DNA of 64,000 nt from CAYJFG01 sp964369405 (GTDB lineage Bacteria > Bacillota > Clostridia > Oscillospirales > Acutalibacteraceae). The stretch is taken from positions 62,001 through 126,000 of the forward strand of contig CAYJGB010000002.1 of NCBI GenBank assembly GCA_964369405.1, in the 5' to 3' direction. The translations under genes and the position numbers were made by a program. The notes beneath the pieces are model-generated. The model ran no database searches. It worked only from the letters and a program-made list of their open reading frames with translations, and was not told the origin of the DNA. Shown here piece by piece: positions 53,701 to 60,443 of the stretch; the first letter of the stretch is position 1, and every line of letters starts with the position of its first letter.

Positions 53701-55884
53701 CTCGACTTCTACACCCATAACTCCAAACGGGTCTTCAAAGTCAAATCCAGCTATTATTGATGCAGCAGTTGAGCTTGATGTTCCAGTACCAGAGCTGCTA
53801 CCACTCGACATGCCAAAAATAGTTTCTGAAATTATATCTGCACTATAATCTAAATTCTTAAAATAAGGAGCAACTTCTAATATAGCTAGTACTTCTGGGT
53901 CTGAGTATGAGTATTCTTTGCTTTCAAACTCTGCTAAAACTGCATCGTCATCATAGTCTGCACTAACAAGTGTAGGCCTATTGTACGTAGACTTCCATTT
54001 ACTGCTCAACAATCCGTCTTTCATTACATTAGCATTTTCACTTTGTCTCTTATGAAAACCTATTACATAATAGCTATCGTCACCAGGATTCATACTAATA
54101 TATAATATAGACTCTTCACCTTTATCTCCATAAAAATTACCGATTGTTGGTTGAGATAATCTCATAAGATTTGTATTGATTTGATTTTTAAATACTTGTG
54201 TTACTTTATTTGAACTACTAAAACTTACATTATGGAAAACACCATCTGTATATTTATAAAAGTTTCCTTCTACTGCAATATATTCTTGTGTTCCTAAGCC
54301 ATCAAAAGCTACCATACCTAAAGATACTGGTGTGCTGTTATATGGTTTAGTTTTAAAAGCTCCTATATCTAGTTTAACTTCATATTCATCTCTGGAGTTT
54401 TCATAAATATAACTTGTTAAAAAATTACCCATAGTATAATATTTAGAATTATAAGTTGTTAACGGTATATTATATTTACCGTTTTTATCAACTGTAGTTG
54501 TTACAGCTATATAATAACTAGGCATAATAATAGGTGTTATCGAAGCCCAAGAATCTCTATTTGAGAATAATGATTCGCCTACTGTTATAATTTCTTTTGC
54601 TCCACTATCTCCAGTAATATAATCACCTATGTATGATGATGCTGCGTGCATATCCCATGCATATCCTCTGAAATTTTCATCATCAGATTTTTCGCTAATT
54701 CTTATACTGTCCATAGAATAACTTTTTTGAACTTGCCATATTTTATTTTCATCTTTTTCCAATATGATTATAAATGAACTTGTAGATTTCATTTTTGCTT
54801 TCATTTCTGTAGATATTTTTTCATTAAATGATACAGTAATAACTAGCTCATCTTTATTATCACCTGTTACATCGCCTGCTGCAAGATGAACATATGGCAT
54901 ATTTCGAAAAGCATTAAATGTGTTTGATGGTGTTTCACTAACAAGTTCTTTTAAAGTAATTCCTGTCATTTCTTTAAATATGCTACTTAATACATTATCA
55001 GATGCATATCCAATATCGCCACTTTTACTACCCTCGCCAAACGTTGCATAAGAGTTTAAATCTAAATATTTTTCACCTTCAAGCTCTTCAATTATACCCA
55101 TTCCATATTGTGGGTCGTACATTACAATACTGTCTTTGCCGTCACCGTCAAAATCACCAGCAACAATACTATTAAATCCGTTTAAGAATGCCGCATTTGC
55201 ATCATTTGTAATGTATTTGTATGTTTCTTTTACATTAGTGCTTAAATTAAGCCTATATGCATCTCTTGAATATGGGTCTTCATCAGCTTTTGTAGTGATT
55301 AAAGTAGGTATATTATAATAATCCCTATTAAATCCGTAGTAAGCTATATGATCATCTTGTCCACTACCTGTAGCATCGTAAGCAACACCATTTAAACCAT
55401 TAAGCTCTTGTGTATAGTCTGAAATAGACCCAGAAACTTTACTAGTATTTTGACTACTAAGACTTGTACCTTGTTTGTTGTACATCTCGTTAGTTTTCTT
55501 GTAATCAAAGAAATTCGGACCACTTACGCTAGGGTCTAAATATGATTTAGATGGTTCGCTAGGATTTTTTTCGTTATAATTATATAGCGAAAAATCATAA
55601 GTGTTACTCTTGGTACTCCATTCTAATGACACAAGTTCATTTATTGGGTTTAAATTAACTACGTCTTTAGTGTATGGGTGCACACCATCATCTGGGTCAA
55701 AACTTGTAGGTGTTGATGTGTCTATCCCAAAAGACTCATCAGAACTTACCTTATTACTTGCAGTTTGGTTGTTTTCTACACTGACTTGTTCTCTCCCCGT
55801 AGCTAAAACAAGTGTTGATGCAGTCTGAAACATAATCAACGTACAAATACATAAACTCATAATTTTTTTAGATATAGATTTCAT
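50731..55884 (-). CDS. Large multidomain surface protein with TPSTG cell-wall sorting signal
   Basis: 1717 residues. ATG 55884 (MKSISKKIMSLCI) follows GGAGGG; the longest frame adds six residues. Order: signal peptide (1-28); N-terminal region with FG-GAP-like Ca-binding pairs GDFDGDGKDSIVMY (about 241) and GDVTGDNKDELVI (about 335); a Ser/Gly-rich spacer (about 690) then a 260-residue segment rich in T/S strands (TDKMTKDFEETKTYSTTTS, VGGGYGQEWENTTS) of unknown fold; fibronectin type III (963-1053); an Ig-like domain (1061-1160); a BIG1-like domain (1161-1275); a further region; an InlB B-repeat-like domain (about 1573-1643); PTEPTT linker; TPSTGDN (1683-1689), hydrophobic helix and KKRKDN tail. 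It is anchored by sortase, binding partner unknown. Confidence 0.85.
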   Translation of the reverse strand: MKSISKKIMSLCICTLIMFQTASTLVLATGREQVSVENNQTASNKVSSDESFGIDTSTPTSFDPDDGVHPYTKDVVNLNPINELVSLEWSTKSNTYDFSLYNYNEKNPSEPSKSYLDPSVSGPNFFDYKKTNEMYNKQGTSLSSQNTSKVSGSISDYTQELNGLNGVAYDATGSGQDDHIAYYGFNRDYYNIPTLITTKADEDPYSRDAYRLNLSTNVKETYKYITNDANAAFLNGFNSIVAGDFDGDGKDSIVMYDPQYGMGIIEELEGEKYLDLNSYATFGEGSKSGDIGYASDNVLSSIFKEMTGITLKELVSETPSNTFNAFRNMPYVHLAAGDVTGDNKDELVITVSFNEKISTEMKAKMKSTSSFIIILEKDENKIWQVQKSYSMDSIRISEKSDDENFRGYAWDMHAASSYIGDYITGDSGAKEIITVGESLFSNRDSWASITPIIMPSYYIAVTTTVDKNGKYNIPLTTYNSKYYTMGNFLTSYIYENSRDEYEVKLDIGAFKTKPYNSTPVSLGMVAFDGLGTQEYIAVEGNFYKYTDGVFHNVSFSSSNKVTQVFKNQINTNLMRLSQPTIGNFYGDKGEESILYISMNPGDDSYYVIGFHKRQSENANVMKDGLLSSKWKSTYNRPTLVSADYDDDAVLAEFESKEYSYSDPEVLAILEVAPYFKNLDYSADIISETIFGMSSGSSSGTGTSSSTAASIIAGFDFEDPFGVMGVEVEVTYTDKMTKDFEETKTYSTTTSFVAGEAESHQIVMLATPVQIFNYKLTLPNGNQQEMSLQVPDSQKYSMISIDEYNAIADSSAGKYPLIGDDILTSTPGDPTTYRNPNSISKPIDIANEHPIETGHGNGHMEEEIAKGKESQTAKTVSHSIDGEATAKIWHVKVGGGYGQEWENTTSTTDLSELTFGGIVGQIPDYASKDYGFSWQFIRWDETLKNSKGDSYTVPVLGYYVEGVRSKLTAPVLSAQPVDESSIELSWVKGPNSPEDVEYEIYRVVNNQYFRLFEDQVITEENFTVSNLSPNSTYDFAIKAVTKGDESYYSNIASAKTYADSETAGVKIISSPTDQMAYVNDNVTFSVDAVSDPIAGQTLRYQWQKLSTNDLNWENIDGATSKDYTFKANSIEEDGTLYRCAIINILSSNPSSVLSDNATLTVKPLVDTSVSLVANNFSDGDSIELNDSINVTATVQDKLDSTLISNATVRFSIVSDNSEDTGTLIETVDVKTDENGNANIAINLEDAGLEVDGKYKVFASVIHTGNLAESVSNEIIFTVSKPSTEHYLFDNLEALYYYEDIINPIVIPEDPETIPTPDPSSVMLKAYLKDGASYSHKPISQDGVEDLSKLTLMPGEYMIKAFENGKIICEGETIVLRKSVDVFAPVYSDEIENIKEYTPQGIITLSETINNPLYGSVEDGYENIFKLELSRRSDGYYNSTNFTENHEVVGDFLSKYSPVFKDSILNVKGLSIHNITYEVLDSNGNTDDNNMIIGNSDSSGMFRMYDKVHNDEEILLRTFANDNGTPVVKKWIVNGEEITESNMKNYGMETPNDLNLILNGIQEDTHIVAVVSHNNYNIVAHSSDNGEITPSGDVVVSEGEDKEFKFIPDDGYEVDKVVLNGEEVETQNNSYTVENVKSDMIITVSFKEAAQEPTQPTEPTTDPVTQPTTNTTIDTNPTDKSQTNTPSTGDNFPIYIFTVLLILSFVTVVLMVSKKRKDN

Positions 55885-56236
55885 AAATAGCCCTCCAAAC
55901 AATAATTATCAAAACATATATACCTTTATCTATCAAAGTTAAATTTTGTATATAAAATCATACAACATTCAACTTATTTTGTGTTAATTATACTACATAG
56001 CAACTCATTAATCAAGAACAAAAGAAAAACAATTAAATTAAAATGTTTTAACACATAAACTGATTTTAGCAGTTTAAATTACAAAACTGTTTCAATTTTA
56101 TTAAAATGTAATACAATAATGCAAAAAATTAAATTGTTGAAATATAATTTATTTTTTTAATGTATATTAACAACCGAAAAGTCGTATTTTAAGTTAAGTT
56201 GCAACTAACTTTATAGTATATTTAACAATTCACCTG
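55885..56236. other. AT-rich intergenic region, no gene seen
   Basis: The region between the divergent surface-protein and zinc-operon genes. Apart from AAGTTAAGTTGCAACTAACTT (56191-56211), which has the exact 10-base palindrome AGTTGCAACT, I see only A/T runs. TTGCAACT here recurs in the operator at 56271, so it may be a second regulator site. Confidence 0.5.
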
Positions 56237-56265
56237 TTGACAATATATACTTAGTATTGTATAAT
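56237..56265 (+). promoter_or_regulatory. Consensus promoter of the zinc-uptake operon
   Basis: TTGACA (56237-56242), N17, TATAAT (56260-56265): exact sigma-A consensus. Confidence 0.88.
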
Positions 56266-56266
56266 C

Positions 56267-56289
56267 AATTTGCAACTCATTCGCAAATT
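56267..56289 (+). promoter_or_regulatory. Operator-like inverted repeat (candidate Zur box)
   Basis: AATTTGC (56267-56273) and GCAAATT (56283-56289) are inverted around nine bases, starting right after the -10. A repressor bound here would block the start of transcription. It lies before a Fur-family regulator gene and zinc transporter genes, which supports a Zur site; the exact consensus for this clade is not known to me. Confidence 0.55.
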
Positions 56290-56306
56290 AAGGAACGGTG
56301 TAAATT

Positions 56307-56711
56307 ATGAGCAAGTATCAAACAGAGCAACGTCAAATACTTTTGGAATTATTTAAATCAAGTGAGCATAAATCTTTTTCTGCTGTCGATATTTTTAACG
56401 AACTTAAAAACGATGACATCAGTATTAGTGCTATTTATAGAAACCTTAAAGAAATGGAAAGCGATAAGCTTATTTGTAAGGTAAATCAAAAAGGCAGGAG
56501 TGAAACTCTTTATCACTATGTAAACCCTAAAAGTTGTATAGGTGTAATACATTTCAAATGTGAAAATTGCGAAAACACATATCATTTGAATAAACATATT
56601 TCAAGTATGATTTCTAATATAGCTAAAGACGAATTCAACTTTTCGTTAAATTCTTCTGGGACATTTTTATATGGCAAATGTCCAAAATGTGCACAAACAT
56701 TAAGTGGATAA
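56307..56711 (+). CDS. Fur-family regulator, probably Zur
   Basis: 134 residues: winged helix (RQILLELFKSSEHKSFSAVDIFN, SISAIYRNLKEMESDKL) and a dimer domain with two Cys pairs, CENC and CPKC, which hold a structural zinc. HFKCENCENTYHL is the standard sensing region. It heads an operon of zinc ABC transporter genes, so zinc sensing is the best guess; a role as PerR or iron Fur is not supported by context. It begins 42 bases after a consensus promoter and overlaps the candidate operator region, which implies autoregulation. Confidence 0.88.
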   Translation: MSKYQTEQRQILLELFKSSEHKSFSAVDIFNELKNDDISISAIYRNLKEMESDKLICKVNQKGRSETLYHYVNPKSCIGVIHFKCENCENTYHLNKHISSMISNIAKDEFNFSLNSSGTFLYGKCPKCAQTLSG

Positions 56712-56736
56712 GTATTTTAATTTAAGGAGATTTATT

Positions 56737-57864
56737 ATGAACAAAAAATTATTAGGAGTAGGTGTACTATTAAGCACATTATTACTTACAGCGTGTACTA
56801 CAAGCGACACAGAACCAACACAAGGTCAAACTAGCAATGATAACGACAAAAAATATGATATTGTTGCAACATCTTTTCACGAGTACGACTGGGTAAAGAA
56901 TGTTATTGGCTTAGACAGTAACTTTAATGTAACACTACTAATGGATACTGGTGTTGATATGCACAGTTATGAACCTAGTGTAGAAGACATAACAACAATT
57001 AAAAATGCTGATTTATTTATCTACAACGGTGGAGTATCTCAAAATTGGGTAGCTGAAGTAATAGAAACGCCAGAAAATGAAAACTTTGAATCAATCAATG
57101 TAATGGAAGTTTTAGGCGACAATGTAAAAGATGAAGTTGCTGTAGAAGGTATGCAAAGTGAAGATTCCCACGACCACGATGACGACACTGACGACCATGA
57201 CCACGATGACGATACAACTGACACTGACGACCATGACCACGATGACGACACAACTGACACTGACGACCATGACCACGATGACGACACAGCAGATACCGAC
57301 GACCACGACGAAACAGAACACGCAGCCCACGAAGATGAACACGTATGGCTTTCTTTAGAAAATGCACTTGTTGCTGTAAACGAGATAAACGATGAAGTCT
57401 CAGAAATAGATAGTGAAAATGCTGACACTTACAATAAAAATACAGATAAATATATTGACAAACTAGAAGAGCTAGATGAAAATTACGAAAACGCAGTAGA
57501 GAATGCAAATCGTGATACAGTTATATTTGCTGACAGATTTCCATTCTTATATATGATGCAAGATTATGATATTAATTATTATGCAGCTTTCCAAGGTTGC
57601 TCAGCAGAAACAGAAGCATCTTTTGAAACAATAACATTCCTTACTGAAAAAGTAGATGAATTAGATATAAATAAACTTCTTATAATTGACAACGGTTTCA
57701 AAGAGCTTGCAACTACAATTAATAACAGTAGTGAAGATAAAGATTGCGAAACATTAGTTTTAAATTCAATGCAATCTGTATCAAAATCTAATATAGATGA
57801 CGGAATATCTTATCACGATATAATGAGTAATAATCTTCATGTTTTAAAATCAGCTTTAGAATAA
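56737..57864 (+). CDS. znuA: Zinc ABC transporter, substrate-binding lipoprotein with His/Asp-rich repeat loop
   Basis: 375 residues. Start ATG 56737 (AAGGAGA before it) gives a lipoprotein signal, LSTLLLTAC, with the lipobox Cys. The cluster A-I fold shows SFHEYDWVKNV, MDTGVDMHSYEPS and EHVWLSLENA (metal His residues). Residues about 144-202 are a His/Asp loop with a tandem 12-residue (36-base) unit DDHDHDDDTTDT repeated almost three times, flanked by shorter pieces. The usual third metal His is replaced by Asp in FADRFPFLYM. Such loops bind Zn and are thought to collect it for transport. The gene lies between the regulator and the ATPase. Confidence 0.93.
   Translation: MNKKLLGVGVLLSTLLLTACTTSDTEPTQGQTSNDNDKKYDIVATSFHEYDWVKNVIGLDSNFNVTLLMDTGVDMHSYEPSVEDITTIKNADLFIYNGGVSQNWVAEVIETPENENFESINVMEVLGDNVKDEVAVEGMQSEDSHDHDDDTDDHDHDDDTTDTDDHDHDDDTTDTDDHDHDDDTADTDDHDETEHAAHEDEHVWLSLENALVAVNEINDEVSEIDSENADTYNKNTDKYIDKLEELDENYENAVENANRDTVIFADRFPFLYMMQDYDINYYAAFQGCSAETEASFETITFLTEKVDELDINKLLIIDNGFKELATTINNSSEDKDCETLVLNSMQSVSKSNIDDGISYHDIMSNNLHVLKSALE
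57178..57309 (+). repeat. In-frame 36-base tandem repeat encoding the His/Asp loop
   Basis: Units of 36 bases (starting GACGACCATGACCACGATGA) encode DDHDHDDDTTDT; there are nearly three copies and a partial one, with only a few base changes. Tandem repeats like this can gain or lose units. Confidence 0.85.
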
Positions 57865-57874
57865 TAGGTGAAAA

Positions 57875-58546
57875 ATGGATATTATATGCAAAAACCTTGC
57901 AGTAGGTTATAATAATACACCTCTGCACAAAGGTATAAATTTTACAATCAAAACAGGCTCTTATGTTTGTATTGTTGGTGAAAACGGTGCCGGTAAAAGC
58001 ACTCTAATAAAAACAATTTTAGGTTTAATCCCTCCTATTGATGGTGCTATATCAATGGGAGAAGGGTTAAACCCTTTAGACATTGGATATTTACCTCAAC
58101 AAACACAGGTGCAAAAAGATTTTCCTGCATCAGTTTATGAAGTTGTTCTCTCTGGTTGTTTAAACAAGGTAGGATTTAGACCATTTTATAATAAGTCTGA
58201 AAAAAAACTTGCTAAACAAATGCTTGAAAAACTAGGTATATCTAACTTATGTAAAAAAAGTTATTGTGAGTTATCTGGTGGCCAACAACAACGTGTACTT
58301 TTAGCTCGTGCACTTTGTGCTACTAATAAAGCGTTGTTGTTAGATGAACCGACTGCCGGTTTAGATATTGCAACTACTAAGGAATTTTACAAGTTAATTA
58401 AAAATTTAAACAACGAGGGAATTACAATTATTATGATTACTCATAATCTAAATGAAGCTATTAACGATGCTGATAATGTTATTTGCTTAAACAACTGTGG
58501 TGTAAATTGTATGACAGTAGATGCTTATAAGGAGGGAGTTAAGTAA
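57875..58546 (+). CDS. znuC: Zinc ABC transporter, ATP-binding protein
   Basis: 223 residues. Walker A GENGAGKSTLIK, Q-loop in GYLPQQTQ, signature LSGGQQQRVLLARAL, Walker B ALLLDEPTAGLD and switch MITHN. It is short and lacks the C-terminal extension of gamma-proteobacterial ZnuC. ATG 57875 lies nine bases after the znuA stop; its own stop overlaps the permease start by one base (TAATG). Confidence 0.95.
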   Translation: MDIICKNLAVGYNNTPLHKGINFTIKTGSYVCIVGENGAGKSTLIKTILGLIPPIDGAISMGEGLNPLDIGYLPQQTQVQKDFPASVYEVVLSGCLNKVGFRPFYNKSEKKLAKQMLEKLGISNLCKKSYCELSGGQQQRVLLARALCATNKALLLDEPTAGLDIATTKEFYKLIKNLNNEGITIIMITHNLNEAINDADNVICLNNCGVNCMTVDAYKEGVK

Positions 58547-59388
58547 TGCTTTCCACTTTATTAGATTTTTTAAGTTATGATTTTGTTATTTATGCTTTTA
58601 TCGTTGGGATTTTAATAGCTTTTTGTTCTTCCCTACTAGGTGCTACTCTAGTTTTAAAACGTTTTTCGTACATAGGAGATGGGCTGTCTCATATAGCTTT
58701 TGGTGCAATTGCTATCGCCTCTATCTTAGATATAACAAACCATGATTTACTCGTGTTTCCTATTACTGCTATAAGTGCTATTTTGCTTCTTAGAATTGGA
58801 AAGAATGCTAAAATCAATGGTGATGCTGCTATTGCAATGATGTCTGTAGGCTCACTTGCTTTAGGTTACTTATTTATGAATGTTTTTTCTGTTTCTTCTA
58901 ATCTAGCCGGTGATGTTTGCACTACTTTATTTGGTTCAACATCAATACTTACTTTAACAACAACTGATGTTATAATTAGTTTAATCTTATCTATACTAGT
59001 AGTGGTTATATTTGTACTGTTTTATAATAAGATTTTCTCTGTAACTTTTGACGAAACTTTTGCTCGTGCAACTGGTATCAACGCTAATTTATATAATTTA
59101 ATCATCGCAATTACTATAGCTGCTGTAATAGTTGTTGCTATGAATTTAGTGGGTTCTCTACTAATTAGTGCTTTAGTTGTATTCCCTGCCTTATCTTCTA
59201 TGCGTATATTTAAAAACTTTAAATCTGTTATTATTTCATCTTCTATAATTTCAGTATTATGTGCATTATTCGGTATAGTTGTTTCTATATTATATGGCAC
59301 TCCTGTTGGTAGTACAATTGTTGCTTTTAATATAGGTGTATTTTTACTATTCACATTAATTTCATTTATCTCAAGAAAGAAGGCTTAA
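58546..59388 (+). CDS. znuB: Zinc ABC transporter, permease
   Basis: 280 residues with about eight or nine membrane helices. Family 3 ABC permease features are LLGATLVLKRFSYIGDGLSHIAFGAIAI and the late AMNLVGSLLISALVVFPALSSMRIF. It forms the membrane channel for zinc (manganese in related systems) together with ZnuC; the Zur and ZnuA neighbours argue for zinc. Confidence 0.95.
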   Translation: MLSTLLDFLSYDFVIYAFIVGILIAFCSSLLGATLVLKRFSYIGDGLSHIAFGAIAIASILDITNHDLLVFPITAISAILLLRIGKNAKINGDAAIAMMSVGSLALGYLFMNVFSVSSNLAGDVCTTLFGSTSILTLTTTDVIISLILSILVVVIFVLFYNKIFSVTFDETFARATGINANLYNLIIAITIAAVIVVAMNLVGSLLISALVVFPALSSMRIFKNFKSVIISSSIISVLCALFGIVVSILYGTPVGSTIVAFNIGVFLLFTLISFISRKKA

Positions 59389-59391
59389 CTT

Positions 59392-59892
59392 ATGATTAAA
59401 ACTAAACTTCTAGTAACATTATCAATACTTTTGATTATGCTAACTGGTTGTGTAGATTCTGAAAATATTAATATTGATGAAGTTTCCACATCACCAACAA
59501 CTGGGAAAAGTGATTTTATCTTAGACGCAGATACAACTCCGCCAGCTAACAGTAGCACTTCAAACGTTGACTACGATTTTACAAGTTCAAGTTCAACTAT
59601 GATTTTTGCTCAAGTTTATGAACTTACAAGTAATCCTACTGATTATGTTGATAAAACATTTAAGATATCAGGAACATACCAAAGTCAATATGTTGAGAGT
59701 TTATCTACTGATATTATGATGCTTAGTGTAAATGATGAGGGTGGTTGCTGTACACAATCTATAGAACTTCTATTCAAAGATGATGTGAAAATCCCAGAAA
59801 ACTCAGAAAAGATAACAGTTGAGGGTACTTATATAGAAAAAACTGTAGCAGATTACCCTCATTATTATTTAGAGGTTTATTCGCTTTCATAA
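59392..59892 (+). CDS. Lipoprotein of unknown function in the zinc operon
   Basis: 166 residues with lipobox LIMLTGC (Cys near 20), a Ser/Thr linker (about 25-65), and a C-terminal domain of about 95 residues containing LTSNPTDYVDKTFKISGTY, MMLSVNDEGGCCTQSIELLF and KITVEGTYIEKT. The 'YVGK-x-hphpG' opening followed by a GGCC turn resembles small OB-fold lipoproteins; the adjacent Cys pair could bind metal. It is three bases from znuB, so it is co-regulated. No enzymatic motif is seen. Confidence 0.75.
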   Translation: MIKTKLLVTLSILLIMLTGCVDSENINIDEVSTSPTTGKSDFILDADTTPPANSSTSNVDYDFTSSSSTMIFAQVYELTSNPTDYVDKTFKISGTYQSQYVESLSTDIMMLSVNDEGGCCTQSIELLFKDDVKIPENSEKITVEGTYIEKTVADYPHYYLEVYSLS

Positions 59893-59917
59893 ATAAATTA
59901 TAAAGGAATGTAAATTT

Positions 59918-60268
59918 ATGTTATTCATATATTATCCTAAATGCTCCACTTGTCAAAAAGCAAAAAAATGGTTAGATGATAACAATATTACTTATGAGCA
60001 AAGACATATAAAAGAAGAAAATCCAACTTTTGAGGAATTAAAAGAATGGTATATAAAAAGTAATTTTCCATTAAAAAAATTCTTTAATACTAGTGGATTA
60101 ATTTATAAGTCTATGAAATTAAAAGACAAACTACCTACTATGAGCGAAGACGAGCAATTAAGGCTACTTTCTACAGATGGTATGCTTGTCAAACGACCTT
60201 TAATAATCGCACAAGAATATATCCTTATTGGATTTAAAGAAGCAGAATGGGAAAAATGTTTAAAATAA
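59918..60268 (+). CDS. ArsC/Spx family thioredoxin-like protein
   Basis: 116 residues of the ArsC/Spx/YffB family: IYYPKCSTCQKAKKWLDDNN with the CxxC redox pair, and LLVKRPLI-like cis-Pro segment (MLVKRPLIIA). ArsC enzymes reduce arsenate with glutathione or thioredoxin; Spx binds the RNA polymerase alpha subunit. The family cannot be resolved from the sequence alone, although the KRPLI motif and CSTC are typical of the ArsC-like 'YffB' group. It ends the zinc operon; AAAGGA precedes ATG 59918. Confidence 0.85.
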   Translation: MLFIYYPKCSTCQKAKKWLDDNNITYEQRHIKEENPTFEELKEWYIKSNFPLKKFFNTSGLIYKSMKLKDKLPTMSEDEQLRLLSTDGMLVKRPLIIAQEYILIGFKEAEWEKCLK

Positions 60269-60319
60269 AAGTTTTTCAAATATTTAATCGTGACAACACA
60301 AACGCTTTGTCCACTTTTT

Positions 60320-60355
60320 CAAAAGTGATGGAGTTTCAGGTGAAACCTCAATGTC
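60320..60355 (+). repeat. Dispersed repeat with coding remnant (MEFQVKPQ), copy 3
   Basis: In the plus direction it reads STFSKVMEFQVKPQCLVDK, related to the copies at 41154 and 50576. The core TTTCAGGTGAAACCTCA is a small palindrome. Confidence 0.55.
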
Positions 60356-60357
60356 TT

Positions 60358-60389
60358 GTCGACAAGGTAAACCTTGTCGACGTTTTTTT
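60358..60389 (+). terminator. Terminator of the zinc operon
   Basis: Perfect 10-bp stem GTCGACAAGG/CCTTGTCGAC with a TAAA loop and seven T. Confidence 0.9.
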
Positions 60390-60396
60390 GAAGAAA

Positions 60397-60433
60397 AACG
60401 GGAAGATTTAAAATCTTCCCGTTAATTTTTTCT
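60397..60433. terminator. Second, bidirectional terminator
   Basis: AACGGGAAGATTT and AAATCTTCCCGTT (60397-60409, 60411-60423) form a long stem with T tracts on both sides. It serves the minus-strand aminotransferase and backs up the terminator at 60358. Confidence 0.85.
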
Positions 60434-60443
60434 ATTTTAAAAA

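Noticed and set aside
57039..57508. Long antisense open frames across znuA
   Set aside because: They arise from the 36-base repeat of Asp/His codons and have low-complexity products (Ser/Trp/Val runs) without start signals.
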